Shown here: one piece after another, positions 43,387 to 51,301 of the stretch
Layout of the letters: each line of letters opens with the position of its first letter
How positions within the stretch are numbered: the first letter of the stretch is position 1
DNA from: a marine actinobacterium PHSC20C1
Lineage (GTDB): Bacteria; Actinomycetota; Actinomycetes; Actinomycetales; Microbacteriaceae
DNA length: 64,000 bases
NCBI GenBank assembly: GCA_000153145.1
Contig: CH672415.1
Coordinates: 2,067,726 to 2,131,725 of the forward strand
Reading direction: 5' to 3'
Notes under the pieces: generated by a model
The model's database searches: none
Told to the model about the DNA's origin: nothing
What the model saw: only the letters and a program-made list of their open reading frames with translations
Program-made: the position numbers and the translations under genes

Positions 43387-44229
43387 TTAGCCGCCGCCGA
43401 CGGTCTTGGCAATGTCGGTCGGAGAGTCGCCAGCGCGACGCAGAACGTAGGCAACCAGACCCAGGGCCGCCAGGGTGAGGAGCAGCATGATTGTCGAGAC
43501 TGCCGCAATTTCAGGCCGCAACCCGGTGCGCACCGCACTCAGCACATAGACCGGCCAGGGTGTTGACCCCGAGACTTGCACGAATGCTGAAACGATCGTG
43601 TTGTCGAGACTGAGCGTGAACGAGAGCAGGCCACCAGCAAGAACTGCGGGCATCACAAGCGGAAGCGTGATCTGCGTGAAGCGCTTGAACGGGGGCGCAT
43701 AGAGATCAGCCGCAGCCTCCTCCAAGCTCTCGTCGATTCCGATCAGCCGCGAACGCACAATGTAGGCAACAACAGCGGTCGCGAACAACGAGTGCCCAAC
43801 AACGAGCCTGACGATGCCGTCATCAAAGATGCTGAGGCCCGCATCCTGGCCGAGGAAAACCATCCACGGCAAAAGTGAGACGGCATCCACAATTTCGGGA
43901 GTTACGGTCACCAGAATGAGCAGGATCAAGAACCACGGAGCCCATTTGCCCGCCCGGCGAGCGAGGGCGACGCCGGCCATTGTTCCGAGTGCGGTAGCAA
44001 TGAGTGCCGCGATGAATCCTGTCTGAATCGAGACAAGCACGGCATCGCTAATGGCCGGTTTTGTCGCAATGGCACCGAATGAACCGAAACCGAATTGGTT
44101 CCACGCGACGAGAAGTCGTCCTTCATTGAACGAGTAAATGATGATGACGGCGATCGGCAAGAACAAGAAGATGAAGACGATCACCGCCCAGACTTTGAGC
44201 GAAATGTCGGTGAGGCTTAGTCGGTTCAT
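43387..44229 (-). CDS. Polyamine-type ABC transporter permease (PotC-like)
   Basis: 280 residues, six helices, coupling loop EEAAADLYAPPFKRFTQITLP. GGAGGAG precedes the ATG, which overlaps the stop of the PotB-like gene (ATGA). With 44226, 45209 and 46404 it forms a complete importer of the spermidine/putrescine class. Confidence 0.92.
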   Translation of the reverse strand: MNRLSLTDISLKVWAVIVFIFLFLPIAVIIIYSFNEGRLLVAWNQFGFGSFGAIATKPAISDAVLVSIQTGFIAALIATALGTMAGVALARRAGKWAPWFLILLILVTVTPEIVDAVSLLPWMVFLGQDAGLSIFDDGIVRLVVGHSLFATAVVAYIVRSRLIGIDESLEEAAADLYAPPFKRFTQITLPLVMPAVLAGGLLSFTLSLDNTIVSAFVQVSGSTPWPVYVLSAVRTGLRPEIAAVSTIMLLLTLAALGLVAYVLRRAGDSPTDIAKTVGGG

Positions 44230-45182
44230 GATTCTCCTCCGAGCACAAGACGCTGACTCGCTCTGAGAGGCCACGCTGCTAGCCAGGCCACGAGAGCGGC
44301 AATTGCGACGGTGGTCAGAATCGTTAACACCAGCACAACGGCCATTGCGGAGCCCAAAGCCCAGTTTTGAGCTGTTTGGAACTGGTTCGCAACCATCTGG
44401 CCAGCCATGTTTCCCTTCGCTCCGCCGAGCACGGTCGCCGTGATGTAGTCGCCCATGAGGGGGATGTAGACGAGCAAAATTCCGACGATGATGCCGGGCT
44501 TTGCCAGCGGCAGTGTCACGTTGACGAACGTCGACAAGCGGCCGGCACCAAGGTCTTTGCTCGCTTCGCGCATCGGCAGCGAAACCCGGTCGAAGGCCAC
44601 AAACATCGGCAGGATCATGAGCGGCAGGTAGTTGTAGACAACGCCGATCAGCACAGCTGTTCTGGTGAAGAGGATCTCTAGCGGCTCGTTCAGAACGCCG
44701 ATTGATTGCAGAGCTTCAGAGAGCAGTCCGCTCGGAGCGAGGATGATCTGCCACCCGATGGTGCGCACCAGAAAGTTCGTCCAGAACGGAATCATGACCA
44801 TGGCGAGCAAGATGCCTCGTCTAGAGACGGGCGCCTTGAATGCGAGCCAGTACGCGAATGGAATGGAGATGGCGAGACAGATGAGGGTGCCGACCACCCC
44901 CACCCAGAGCGTGTTCTGGAATGTTGCAAAGAACGTCGGGGAGAGCGCCTCGGCATAGCGATCAAACGACAACACATCGTTGGCGTGGGTTCCGAAGATG
45001 CCCGGCTTGTATCCAAAGCTGAACCACACAACAAGAGCAACGGGCGCGACGAAGAAGGCGAACAGCCAGGCCCATGCCGGAATTGCGAGCGCGAAGCTTG
45101 GCAGCTTTAGGCGCCGAGTTCGCGATCGAGGGGCACGGGGACCTGACGCTGATGCCGGTGGGCTCTCAGTGATGGTGGTCAT
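44226..45182 (-). CDS. Polyamine-type ABC transporter permease (PotB-like)
   Basis: 318 residues with an Arg/Pro-rich cytoplasmic N-terminus (ASGPRAPRSRTRRLKLPS) and six helices. Coupling loop REASKDLGAGRLSTFVNVTLP (key residues EA---G------LP). It starts 26 nt after the binding-protein gene; an in-frame extension upstream exists but the ATG at 45182 matches family length. Confidence 0.9.
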   Translation of the reverse strand: MTTITESPPASASGPRAPRSRTRRLKLPSFALAIPAWAWLFAFFVAPVALVVWFSFGYKPGIFGTHANDVLSFDRYAEALSPTFFATFQNTLWVGVVGTLICLAISIPFAYWLAFKAPVSRRGILLAMVMIPFWTNFLVRTIGWQIILAPSGLLSEALQSIGVLNEPLEILFTRTAVLIGVVYNYLPLMILPMFVAFDRVSLPMREASKDLGAGRLSTFVNVTLPLAKPGIIVGILLVYIPLMGDYITATVLGGAKGNMAGQMVANQFQTAQNWALGSAMAVVLVLTILTTVAIAALVAWLAAWPLRASQRLVLGGES

Positions 45183-45208
45183 TATGGATGCTCTACTAAC
45201 GTCGGTGA

Positions 45209-46390
45209 CTAGGCGCCAGCTGAGGCCTTGGTCTTGTCCCAAATTTCAACGATGCGCTGCTGCGCCTCGCTCAAAGTTTGAGTGTGCATAGTCTCGATCT
45301 GAGTTGCATCGAAGAAAACGAGGTCAAGCATTTCGAGATCTGCATCGCGGGCTGCAGCTTCGATGCCTGTTCCGCCGGTGTGGTATCCGATGTAGTCGAG
45401 CTCACGCAGCGACGCTTCGGGTGTGAGTACGTAGTTAATGAAGGCGTGGGCCGCTTCCGGGTTGGGGGCGCCAGCGGCGATTGCCCAGTTGTCCATCCAA
45501 AGTTCGGTGTCTGGCGAGCCGAGCACCCACTGCCAGCGGTCAGGGTCTTCACTTTCCATGATTCCGATGCGGGCGTCACCGTTCCACGATTGCATCAGCA
45601 TCTGTTGCGCCTGAGGAATGGCGGCACCGCCGGGATAGGAGTCGAACGCGGAGATGTGCGGTGCGAGTTGCGTCGTGAGGAACTCTTCCGCCGCGGCGAG
45701 ATCGGCCTCGTCGGTCGTGTTCCAGTCGATTCCGTTCGCCCAGTAGTAGATGCCAAGCAGAGGGGCAGGGTCATCGAGAACGGAGGTCTTGCCGCTGGCC
45801 TCGTTTTGAGCCGCATCGATGAAGTCAGCCCACGTGGTGAGTTCACGGGTGATCTTGGACTTGTCGTAGACGAAGCCCGTAGTTCCCCACGCCTTGCAAA
45901 TGGAGTACTCGTTGTTCGGATCCCAATCACGACCGAGAAATGCTGGGTCCATGTCGGAAATGTTCGGGATGAGTTCGCGGTTCAGGGGGCTCAGTAGACC
46001 GTTTTCGATCATCTGAGGAATGAACGGACCTGTCGGAACAACAATGTCGTAGCCGCTTGTGCCGCGAGCCGCAACGAGCTTTGAAATCAGCTCTTCGTTC
46101 GAGTTGAAGGCGTCAAAAGTCACCGTCGGGCCGAGTTCGTCAGAGAACTGGGCGACCAGATCGGGGTCGTCGTAGTCGCCCCAGCTGTAGACCGATAGCG
46201 AACCTTCGAGCGCACCGCCGGTGGCCTGGGGAGACGCACCTCCTCCTGACTGGGGGGTGCAGGCCGCGAGCAACGCAGCGCCTGCCGTTGTGCCCGATAG
46301 TGCCAAGAACCGGCGTCGGTTGAGTTCCGACTTCATGATTTTGGTTGCCGAGGTCGAGGCGAGAATGCGAATTGGGTTTTCGTGTGACAT
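45209..46390 (-). CDS. Polyamine-type solute-binding lipoprotein (PotD-like), Tat-type signal
   Basis: 393 residues. Signal NRRRFLALSGTTAGAALLAAC combines a twin-arginine motif with a lipobox, so it is probably exported folded and lipid-anchored. LSVYSWGDYDDPDLVAQFSD is typical of PotD/PotF proteins. AAGGAG lies 8 nt before the ATG. The ligand may be a polyamine or related cationic compound. Confidence 0.92.
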   Translation of the reverse strand: MSHENPIRILASTSATKIMKSELNRRRFLALSGTTAGAALLAACTPQSGGGASPQATGGALEGSLSVYSWGDYDDPDLVAQFSDELGPTVTFDAFNSNEELISKLVAARGTSGYDIVVPTGPFIPQMIENGLLSPLNRELIPNISDMDPAFLGRDWDPNNEYSICKAWGTTGFVYDKSKITRELTTWADFIDAAQNEASGKTSVLDDPAPLLGIYYWANGIDWNTTDEADLAAAEEFLTTQLAPHISAFDSYPGGAAIPQAQQMLMQSWNGDARIGIMESEDPDRWQWVLGSPDTELWMDNWAIAAGAPNPEAAHAFINYVLTPEASLRELDYIGYHTGGTGIEAAARDADLEMLDLVFFDATQIETMHTQTLSEAQQRIVEIWDKTKASAGA

Positions 46391-46403
46391 CAGGCTGCTC
46401 CTT

Positions 46404-47651
46404 CTAAAGGGCGATCGAGCTGGTGGGTGGGGCTGGATTCGAGACGGCGCGGGCAATGTCGGCCTGAGCCTGGGTTGCCTGCTCGCTCGGGAATAGGTGC
46501 ACGCTAGCGGCATCCCACTGGCACACGACATGATCCCCGAGAGCAAGGCGGGGTGCGTTGGGGCGGGGGACTCGCGAGAGCATCGTGGTGTCGTGACCAA
46601 TTGAGATCAAGAACTGCAGCGTCTCACCCTGGTGGGAAACTCCGATCACCTCACCGGCAATCTGATTTTCGACGGTCGCTGTGGCAGCTGAGTCGGCCCG
46701 TGAAATGGCCGCGGTCACTGAGACTGCCTCCGGGCGAACCGCAGCTTGTGCCTCAGAACCCGCATCGAGCTCCGGATGGGCGCTTGCCGAACGGATAACC
46801 CCGAAACGGGACTCCATGACTGAGGTACTCGCAGAGACTGTTCCTGGGATGAAGTTCTGCTGGCCAATGAAACCGGCGACGTAGGCGCTTGCTGGGTTGT
46901 CGTAGATCGAGTCCGCGTCATCCAACTGTTCGATGCGGCCGTCGCGCATGATTGCGATGCGATCGCTCATCGACAACGCTTCGCCCTGGTCGTGGGTGAC
47001 AAAGATAAAGGTGATGCCGAGCCGCGATTGCAGCAGCTTGAGTTCAAGCTGCATTTCTTCGCGAAGCTGACGGTCAAGTGCGCCGAGCGGTTCATCGAGA
47101 AGCAAAACGGAGGGGCGGTTGATCAGCGCGCGAGCCAAAGCGATGCGCTGCTGTTGGCCGCCCGAGAGTTGCGTGGGTTTGCGGTCAGCAAAGGGACGCA
47201 TTTGAACGAGATCGAGCGAATCGGTCACGCGCTGGCGAATCTCCGACTTCGGCGTGCCTTTTTGGCGCAATCCGTAGGCGACGTTCTCCGCAACACTCAT
47301 GTGTGGAAAGAGTGCGTATGCCTGAAAGACCGTGTTGACGTTGCGCTTGTGGGGAGGAATGCCAACGACATCCTGCCCAGAAATGCGGATGCTGCCTTCT
47401 GTTGGTTCTTCAAAGCCGGCGAGCATGCGGAGCGTCGTGGTCTTTCCACAGCCGGAAGGCCCGAGCAGTGAGAGGAATTCGCCGGGTCGGACATGCAAAC
47501 TAATGCTGTCGACGGCAGTGGCGCCACCAAATTTCTTGGTCACACCCTCAAGAACGACGGAGCCTTCAGGCTCACTCGTGCTCCCCGTCTCGGCGTTAGA
47601 GCTAGCCGCGGTTTGGCCTGCGGGATTGGTGTTCCGAGTTGAAACCGTCAC
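46404..47651 (-). CDS. Polyamine-type ABC transporter ATP-binding protein (PotA-like)
   Basis: About 415 residues. Walker A GPSGCGKTTT, signature LSGGQQQRIALARAL, Walker B VLLLDEPLGALD, H-loop VTHDQGEAL, then a C-terminal TOBE domain (after about 290). GGAGG upstream supports a GTG start at 47651; an upstream ATG at 47699 is less likely. First gene of the transport operon. Confidence 0.92.
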   Translation of the reverse strand: MTVSTRNTNPAGQTAASSNAETGSTSEPEGSVVLEGVTKKFGGATAVDSISLHVRPGEFLSLLGPSGCGKTTTLRMLAGFEEPTEGSIRISGQDVVGIPPHKRNVNTVFQAYALFPHMSVAENVAYGLRQKGTPKSEIRQRVTDSLDLVQMRPFADRKPTQLSGGQQQRIALARALINRPSVLLLDEPLGALDRQLREEMQLELKLLQSRLGITFIFVTHDQGEALSMSDRIAIMRDGRIEQLDDADSIYDNPASAYVAGFIGQQNFIPGTVSASTSVMESRFGVIRSASAHPELDAGSEAQAAVRPEAVSVTAAISRADSAATATVENQIAGEVIGVSHQGETLQFLISIGHDTTMLSRVPRPNAPRLALGDHVVCQWDAASVHLFPSEQATQAQADIARAVSNPAPPTSSIAL

Positions 47652-47672
47652 GTAGTTGTGCACCTCCGAGTT

Positions 47673-47690
47673 CGTGAAAACTGTTTCACG
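47673..47690. promoter_or_regulatory. Inverted repeat upstream of the transport operon
   Basis: CGTGAAA and TTTCACG form a perfect 7-bp dyad around ACTG. Candidate operator or leader hairpin in the 194-bp gap before the PotA-like gene; nothing else is recognised there. Confidence 0.45.
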
Positions 47691-47845
47691 ACGTCTCACT
47701 TAGTCAATCGGAAATCGGAGGAAGGCGCAACGATTTGCACTGTTAAGTTCGTGTTACAAGACGGAATTAGTCGTCAAAGCTCGATTTGGCCACGCAAAAC
47801 AGCACGCGAAGTGGAGCCTTCTGGTGTGCCTAATCGGTGGGCGAA

Positions 47846-48283
47846 TTACTCGTAGCGGCGGTGGATGAGGCGCGACAGCACGATAGAACTGCGAGTGTTG
47901 TCAATGTTTGTTGCGGTGCGCAAGCGTTCCAGCGCGACCTCAAGAGAGTGGATGTCGCGCGAACGCATATGTACGACGGCATCGGCAGATCCGCTGACTG
48001 TTCCGGCATCCACTACTTCAGGAATGGCGCTGAGGATTCGCTTGAGTTCGTGCGGGGCAACGTTTCCGCGGCAGAACAGCTCCACATAGGCTTCAGCACC
48101 CATGCCGTCGACGGCGGGGTCGACCTGAATCGTGAAGCCTCGGATTACTCCACTGGCTACGAGTCGATCTACGCGACGTTTAACTGCAGAGGCGGAGAGG
48201 CCTACCGCTTCGCCGATGTCGCCATATCCTGCGCGGGCGTTGAGGCGGAGCATGTCGATGATTCCAGCATCCAGCTTGTCCAT
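47846..48283 (-). CDS. Lrp/AsnC-family regulator
   Basis: 145 residues. N-terminal helix-turn-helix (YGDIGEAVGLSASAVKRRVD core) and C-terminal RAM/AsnC ligand domain. It lies between the transport operon and the divergent dimethylargininase gene and probably senses an amino acid for both. TAGAGT 6 nt before the ATG indicates leaderless transcription. Confidence 0.9.
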   Translation of the reverse strand: MDKLDAGIIDMLRLNARAGYGDIGEAVGLSASAVKRRVDRLVASGVIRGFTIQVDPAVDGMGAEAYVELFCRGNVAPHELKRILSAIPEVVDAGTVSGSADAVVHMRSRDIHSLEVALERLRTATNIDNTRSSIVLSRLIHRRYE

Positions 48284-48289
48284 AACCCC

Positions 48290-48295
48290 ACTCTA
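48290..48295 (-). promoter_or_regulatory. Leaderless -10 box (TAGAGT)
   Basis: TAGAGT on the minus strand ends 6 nt before the ATG at 48283. Confidence 0.5.
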
Positions 48296-48324
48296 TGGTG
48301 AATTATTGTGCAAACTCCACCCTT

Positions 48325-48343
48325 TGCGCGGAATTAGTGCGCA
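48325..48343. promoter_or_regulatory. Candidate Lrp-type operator
   Basis: TGCGC and GCGCA flank an AT-rich centre (GGAATTAGT) between the lrp-type and ddaH starts. Confidence 0.4.
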
Positions 48344-48386
48344 TATTGCCGAGACATTGCGGATAGATGCGTGGAACACTGGGAGC

Positions 48387-49223
48387 ATGACGATTACAGA
48401 CACCGAATCGACCACGCCTGCTCGCCAGGCCACCGCGAAGACCGTGCTGATGTGCCGTCCCGACTTCTTCACCGTCAGCTACAGCATCAACCCGTGGATG
48501 AACCCGAATGACCCCACAGACACCAGCTTGGCTGTAAAGCAGTGGCAGACACTGTATGACACCTACATTGAGCTCGGTTTCGACGTGCTGCTTATCGACC
48601 CCATCGATGGTCTGCCCGACATGGTTTACGCCGCAAACGGCGGTTTCGTGATTGATGGCAAGGCGTACGGGGCTCTCTTCACTTATGACGAGCGCAAGGC
48701 TGAAGGCCCCGCGTACATGGATTGGTTTGGCGCCAACGGTTTCGACGTAGCTTCCCCCGAGAACGTTAATGAGGGTGAGGGCGACTTCCTCCTTGTCGGC
48801 GACAACATTCTTGCCGGCATGGGATTCCGCACTTCGGTTGAAAGTCACCGCGAGTTGGCAGAAATCTCGGGTCGCAATGTTGTCTCCCTCAACCTCATTA
48901 ACCCCAGCTTTTACCACGTAGACACGGCCATCGCGAAGCTCGATGAGACCAACATCGCCTACTTGGAGAGTGCGTTTGATGAGCCCTCTCTTGAAAAACT
49001 CCGTGCGCTGTTTCCCGACGCCATTCTCGCGACTGAAGAGGATGCGGCAGTGCTCGGACTCAACTCCTACAGCGATGGCTACAACGTGGTCATCGCCGCC
49101 CGCGCTAAAGACTTCGAGCGTCAGCTCAAGGAGCGCGGCTACAACCCCATCGGCGTCGACCTGTCGGAGCTGCTGCTGGGTGGTGGCGGCGTGAAGTGCT
49201 GCACCTTGGAACTTCGCCGCTAG
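48387..49223 (+). CDS. ddaH: Dimethylargininase (N,N-dimethylarginine dimethylaminohydrolase)
   Basis: 278 residues of the guanidine-modifying superfamily. LMCRPDFFTVSYSINPWMNP is the family opening; His177 in FYHVDTA and Cys271 in GGGGVKCCTLE are the catalytic residues. It converts methylated arginines to citrulline plus methylamines. Divergent from the Lrp regulator and close to the importer, suggesting use of arginine derivatives. Ornithine- or agmatine-directed relatives cannot be excluded. Confidence 0.88.
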   Translation: MTITDTESTTPARQATAKTVLMCRPDFFTVSYSINPWMNPNDPTDTSLAVKQWQTLYDTYIELGFDVLLIDPIDGLPDMVYAANGGFVIDGKAYGALFTYDERKAEGPAYMDWFGANGFDVASPENVNEGEGDFLLVGDNILAGMGFRTSVESHRELAEISGRNVVSLNLINPSFYHVDTAIAKLDETNIAYLESAFDEPSLEKLRALFPDAILATEEDAAVLGLNSYSDGYNVVIAARAKDFERQLKERGYNPIGVDLSELLLGGGGVKCCTLELRR

Positions 49224-49282
49224 TCAGCGCGGTACCTCTGCTTCGCCGCTCAGCGGCGAACCGTGCCTCGGCACTGAACAGA

Positions 49283-49325
49283 ACGAATGGCCTGCGCCAC
49301 GAGCGCGGGCCATTCGTGTTTTTTG
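49283..49325 (+). terminator. Terminator after ddaH
   Basis: ACGAATGGCC (49283-49292) pairs with GGCCATTCGT (49308-49317), followed by GTTTTTT. A strong Rho-independent terminator. Confidence 0.9.
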
Positions 49326-50051
49326 CTAGCGGACCGCTCGTGCTGACGTTGCCGCTGTTGCCACCGCGGAGTCGGTGCTCGGTGCTGGACGGATGCCGCG
49401 AACCAGTAGATAGCCGACCGTCCACAGCTCGCCAACTGTCGCTGGCAACACGAGCGCATCGGCGAGGGCGGTCGGGAAGGTCGCGATTGTCGCGGCGAGC
49501 ACGGTGCTGAGCACGTAGCCGATTCCGCCAGCAATGAGGATGATGCCAAGGATGCGCGGCATCCGTTTCGTGGAGATCATGAACCAGCCCATCGGAATCA
49601 GCCAGAGGCCGAAGAAGACTCCGCCGGCGGCCCAGAGCGCATCCGAGAGCGTGTAGAGCAGCGCGACAGTTCCGGCCGTGTCACCTGCCGGAGCAAGCGC
49701 CGGGGTGGTGGCCACGCTGACCGCGGTGGAAAGCATTGCTGCGCTTGCCAAGATCGCTGCGGCATTAGCCATTCCGAAGGTTGCGACGGCGTAGGCGGCG
49801 ACCGGGCGTTCGCCCCGAAAGAGGGCGTAGAAGCCGAGTGCAGCGAGGGCCTGTGTGATGACGACGAGCAGTTCGATGCCAACGCTGAGGTGGGCGAGCC
49901 CGCTGTTCTCGAGGATGTTTGCGACTGTTGTGGTTGGATCATCCGCTCCCTGAAGCTGCGGCCGGATGACGAGAAATCCGAGTAAACCGGTCACGGCAAG
50001 GCCGAGGTAGGCGGCTCCCGTGAGTCGAGCGGTGCGGGTGGGCGAGTTCAT
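49326..50051 (-). CDS. DUF4386-family membrane protein
   Basis: 241 residues with about six helices; LTGAAYLGLAVTGLLGFLVI at the start and WLIPMGWFMISTKRMPRILG late are typical of DUF4386. Function unknown. GGAGGAAAAA precedes the ATG at 50051. It is divergent from the membrane-protein/XRE pair, and both share the operator pair between them. Confidence 0.85.
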   Translation of the reverse strand: MNSPTRTARLTGAAYLGLAVTGLLGFLVIRPQLQGADDPTTTVANILENSGLAHLSVGIELLVVITQALAALGFYALFRGERPVAAYAVATFGMANAAAILASAAMLSTAVSVATTPALAPAGDTAGTVALLYTLSDALWAAGGVFFGLWLIPMGWFMISTKRMPRILGIILIAGGIGYVLSTVLAATIATFPTALADALVLPATVGELWTVGYLLVRGIRPAPSTDSAVATAATSARAVR

Positions 50052-50069
50052 TTTTTCCTCCACGATTGA

Positions 50070-50087
50070 TGTAAAAGATTATTGACA
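50070..50087. promoter_or_regulatory. XRE operator 1
   Basis: TGTAAAAGATTATTGACA, an imperfect dyad that includes the -35 TTGACA. It matches the other site (50116) in inverted orientation. Confidence 0.55.
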
Positions 50088-50110
50088 CCTGACGGTAGAT
50101 CCTTCATACT
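50082..50110 (+). promoter_or_regulatory. Promoter of the membrane protein/XRE pair
   Basis: TTGACA (50082-50087), 17-nt spacer, CATACT (50105-50110). Confidence 0.7.
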
Positions 50111-50115
50111 CGTAA

Positions 50116-50133
50116 TGTCAAGAATTATTTACA
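50116..50133. promoter_or_regulatory. XRE operator 2
   Basis: TGTCAAGAATTATTTACA has dyad symmetry TGT-AA-AATT-TT-ACA just downstream of the -10. AT-rich in a GC-rich context. Confidence 0.6.
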
Positions 50134-50145
50134 TCGGAGGTTTTC

Positions 50146-50580
50146 GTGGTCTACGAAGAGCGAAACAAATGGTCGGCACTTATCGTCACGCTGATCACCA
50201 CGATCGTCTACGTTTTCGTGGTGCTTAAGGCAGCGAACGGTGGTCCGCTCACCGCTGTCGAGTGGTGGCCGATCATGGCGTGGACCATCGGCGTCAGCAT
50301 TGTCGCCACGATCGTCATTAGCGTGCTCTGGGGCATCATCGCCGGAATATTCGATCCTGATGGAGTGGGAACATCCGACCAACGCGACCGCGATATTTCC
50401 CGCATGGGTGATCGAGTCGGTCAATCCTTCATCGTGATCGGCGGACTCGGCGTCATAGTGCTGAGCGCCTTCGACGCCAACACTTTCTGGATCGCCAACA
50501 CCATGTTCCTCGGCTTTGCGCTCTCGGCAATCGTTGGTGGCGTCGCCTCCGTGATCGCCTACCGCCGCGGACTCGTCTGA
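50146..50580 (+). CDS. Four-helix membrane protein paired with XRE regulator
   Basis: 144 residues, four hydrophobic helices (about 10-28, 40-65, 92-108, 114-138). GGAGG 5 nt before the GTG fixes the start. Family not firmly recognised. Its stop overlaps the ATG of the XRE gene by one base. Such small membrane-protein/HTH pairs are common and often act as one autoregulated unit. Confidence 0.8.
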   Translation: MVYEERNKWSALIVTLITTIVYVFVVLKAANGGPLTAVEWWPIMAWTIGVSIVATIVISVLWGIIAGIFDPDGVGTSDQRDRDISRMGDRVGQSFIVIGGLGVIVLSAFDANTFWIANTMFLGFALSAIVGGVASVIAYRRGLV

Positions 50581-50801
50581 TGGTCAAGCCCACCAAGGTC
50601 ACCAACAACATCCGGGCGCTCCGTGAAGCCGAAGGGCTGACGCAGGCAGAACTTGCCAGGCGCATCGGGGTGACGCGTCAGACTCTCATCGCGATCGAGC
50701 AGGGCAGATACTCGCCAACCCTTGAGCTGGCATTTCAGATCTCACGAAACTTCGGCACCGGTCTCGACGACGTCTTTCACTACCCTGCAGAAGCAGAGTA
50801 G
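50580..50801 (+). CDS. XRE-family helix-turn-helix regulator
   Basis: 73 residues, essentially one HTH domain: LREAEGLTQAELARRIGVTR and TLIAIEQGRYSPTLELAFQI. Close to the YgzD/PopR-like small regulators. Translationally coupled to the membrane protein before it. The TGT-N12-ACA dyads at 50070 and 50116 are its probable sites. Confidence 0.92.
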   Translation: MVKPTKVTNNIRALREAEGLTQAELARRIGVTRQTLIAIEQGRYSPTLELAFQISRNFGTGLDDVFHYPAEAE

Positions 50802-50823
50802 CGAGGGGCCGGGTGCGTAGCGC

Positions 50824-51264
50824 TCAGTATTCTTCGCAGATCACCACGGGGATGTCGCGGGTGGTCTTGGACTGATACCCGGCGTATCGAGAGTTCGTGG
50901 CAACGATCTGCGGCCACAGTTCGGCCTTCTCCGTAGCGTCCGCCGTGCGGGTGTGCACGTTAAGAGTGCGACCGCGGACGGTCACCTTGGCATCCGGGTT
51001 GGCCTTGAGATTGCGGTACCACTGGGGGTCGCGATCGCTGCCACCCATTGAAGCGACAAGTACCCATTTCCCGGTGCTGTGAACAGGCGCGGTGAGCATC
51101 GTCGAACGCTGGAGGCCCGAGACCCGCCCCTTGGTGTGCAACTCGACGGCGGGCATCCGGCCAAGCGTCCACCCCAGCCGACCACCAGTCACGGTGAGTA
51201 TCACGCGATGTATCCCATTCATTAGTTTCATCACGAGGTCACTGGATCGTTCGCGCCGGCTCAT
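50824..51264 (-). CDS. Deazaflavin-dependent nitroreductase-family protein
   Basis: 146 residues. VELHTKGRVSGLQRSTMLTA, then GGSDRDPQWYRNLKANPDAK and a C-terminal RYAGYQSKT, all typical of F420-dependent split-barrel reductases (Ddn-like). A second member of the family at 37826 supports an F420-producing host. GATAAT 6 nt before the ATG indicates a leaderless gene. Confidence 0.88.
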   Translation of the reverse strand: MSRRERSSDLVMKLMNGIHRVILTVTGGRLGWTLGRMPAVELHTKGRVSGLQRSTMLTAPVHSTGKWVLVASMGGSDRDPQWYRNLKANPDAKVTVRGRTLNVHTRTADATEKAELWPQIVATNSRYAGYQSKTTRDIPVVICEEY

Positions 51265-51270
51265 TGCCTC

Positions 51271-51276
51271 ATTATC
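51271..51276 (-). promoter_or_regulatory. Leaderless -10 box (GATAAT)
   Basis: GATAAT on the minus strand ends 6 nt before the ATG at 51264. Confidence 0.5.
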
Positions 51277-51289
51277 TCGCGACGCTGAG

Positions 51290-51295
51290 TAAAGT
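51290..51295 (+). promoter_or_regulatory. Leaderless -10 box (TAAAGT)
   Basis: TAAAGT ends 6 nt before the ATG at 51302; divergent from the box at 51271. Confidence 0.5.
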
Positions 51296-51301
51296 CATTT
51301 C

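Noticed and set aside
47652..47845. Guanidine or other riboswitch upstream of the PotA-like gene
   Set aside because: No conserved guanidine-class motif could be found; only a 7-bp dyad is visible.
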